Assembly: GCA_030744095.1 (NCBI GenBank)
Contig: JASLRF010000575.1
Location: forward strand, 1 to 7,555
Length of the DNA stretch: 7,555 nucleotides
Reading direction: 5' to 3'
DNA from: Pirellulaceae bacterium
GTDB taxonomy: Bacteria; Planctomycetota; Planctomycetia; Pirellulales; Pirellulaceae
Translations under genes and position numbers: made by a program
Shown: positions 6,923 through 7,555 of the stretch, in pieces
Numbering within the stretch: the first letter of the stretch is position 1
Layout of the letters: each line of letters starts with the position of its first letter
The notes under the pieces: generated by a model
Told to the model about the DNA's origin: nothing
The model's input: the letters and a program-made list of their open reading frames with translations, nothing else
Database searches by the model: none

Positions 6923-7555
6923 ATGTCGGAACATACGCAAGACGATCATGGTGATCACGGCCACATTCAGCTCGAATATCAGCCGGGGCTCCCGATCAAC
7001 AACGGCAAAGTCATCCTGTGGCTATTCCTCTCCACGGAAATCATGTTCTTTGCCGGACTGATTGGGACTTTCATCGTGTTGCGTTACGGTGCGCCGGAGG
7101 GTACTTGGCCTGCGCCACACGACGTCCACTTGGTGGAACTCTACGGCGCGGTAAACACGTTCGTCCTGATCTGTTCCAGCGTCACGATCGTCTTGGCGTT
7201 CGAGGCAGCGAAGTCCAACAAGTGCGGCCAGGCGAAGGGACTTTTTGCCCTCACCTTCGCCTTGGGCTGCCTCTTCTTGTTTATCAAAGGAGTCGAATAC
7301 AATTCGAAGTTTTCGCACGGTATCTACCCTAAGAAGCCACATAGCCTGATCTACGAGAAGGCCGACCTGTATTACGTCTCGGCAGTGCGCAAGCGCCTAG
7401 CCGATGTCGTCAACGAGGTGAATGCGGATGACGCACAACAAGCGGGGTTGGTGCAAGAGAAGACTGGTCTGGAAACCGAAGAAGGCACGCTCAACGCCCG
7501 TCTCGACGCACTGAAGCAGCGCCAGCAATTGTCAGATGCCGAGAAGGAGGAGCGG
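6923..7555 (+). CDS. coxC: Cytochrome c oxidase subunit III with long charged insertion (3' partial)
   Basis: The frame stays open from the ATG at 6923 to the window end, giving 211 residues with the C-terminal helices missing. Subunit III supports CoxA and stabilises D-channel proton uptake in related oxidases. The N-terminus has four His among its first 14 residues. Three helices are visible: about 29-53 (WLFLSTEIMFFAGLIGTFIVLR), 75-95 with the family's NTFVLICSS pattern, and 105-122, followed by KGVEYNSKFSHGIYP. This is the short form, lacking the first two helices of seven-helix CoxC. From about residue 137 the sequence becomes hydrophilic and charged, rich in Glu, Lys, Gln and Leu in a coiled-coil-like pattern, and is still so at the window end; normally the next membrane helix would follow here. 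Presumably an extramembrane loop insertion. The WHFVDGVW-like end should lie downstream. Confidence 0.93.
   Translation, partial: MSEHTQDDHGDHGHIQLEYQPGLPINNGKVILWLFLSTEIMFFAGLIGTFIVLRYGAPEGTWPAPHDVHLVELYGAVNTFVLICSSVTIVLAFEAAKSNKCGQAKGLFALTFALGCLFLFIKGVEYNSKFSHGIYPKKPHSLIYEKADLYYVSAVRKRLADVVNEVNADDAQQAGLVQEKTGLETEEGTLNARLDALKQRQQLSDAEKEER
7331..7555 (+). other. Region encoding the charged, coiled-coil-like insertion of CoxC
   Basis: These codons give CoxC residues 137-211. After a KPHSLIYEKADLYY stretch, the chain is polar with Leu/Val/Ala spaced roughly as in an amphipathic helix (for example around LNARLDALKQRQQLSDAEK). No membrane helix is seen in it, and it extends past the window. Confidence 0.7.

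Noticed and set aside
6944..6956. Inverted repeat GATCA-TGG-TGATC near the coxC start, a possible operator
   Set aside because: It lies within the codons for the His/Asp-rich tail, is explained by repeated Asp-His-Gly codons, and the arms are only five bases.

Overview
The window is one densely packed plus-strand cluster for an aa3-type (heme-copper, A family) cytochrome c oxidase, with its heme A biosynthesis genes and two candidate periplasmic electron carriers. All seven genes point the same way. The first is cut at its 5' end by the window edge and the last at its 3' end. The largest gap is 82 bases, so no long stretch lacks a gene. I saw no RNA gene, mobile element, CRISPR array, convincing promoter or rho-independent terminator.

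Organism: the protein styles suggest an aerobic, moderately GC-rich Gram-negative bacterium, most likely a planctomycete of the Pirellulaceae type. This rests on the combination of a CoxA with YSHPAV in place of GHPEV, a CoxB of the type often found beside alternative complex III, a cupredoxin/carboxypeptidase-regulatory-like protein with CSVHPWM, and a CoxC with a long charged insertion. It is an inference from family resemblance, not a proof.

Layout: 1-870 is a type-1 copper (cupredoxin-like) protein, probably a lipoprotein whose signal peptide starts outside the window. 933-2237 is a diheme cytochrome c lipoprotein. 2253-3089 is CoxB with a complete CuA site but no fused cytochrome c domain. 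3094-4872 is CoxA with all heme and CuB ligands. 4955-5971 is heme A synthase (CtaA/COX15). 5968-6876 is heme O synthase (CtaB/COX10), overlapping ctaA by ATGA. 6923-7555 is the start of CoxC, which runs off the window.

How they work together: CtaB farnesylates heme B to heme O, and CtaA oxidises heme O to heme A. Heme A fills the low-spin and high-spin sites of CoxA, and CoxB carries the CuA entry site. The two upstream secreted proteins, one copper and one diheme, are placed to pass electrons to CuA. CoxB has no cytochrome domain, so the caa3-like donor function seems to be split off into separate proteins.

This is a recognisable respiratory cluster, not a wholly unknown system. The points most worth a second look are the paired copper and heme donor genes, the coiled-coil-like insertion in CoxC, the A2-type proton channel signature, the internally repeated architecture of the diheme cytochrome, and a small 16-base tandem duplication at the first gene's stop codon.
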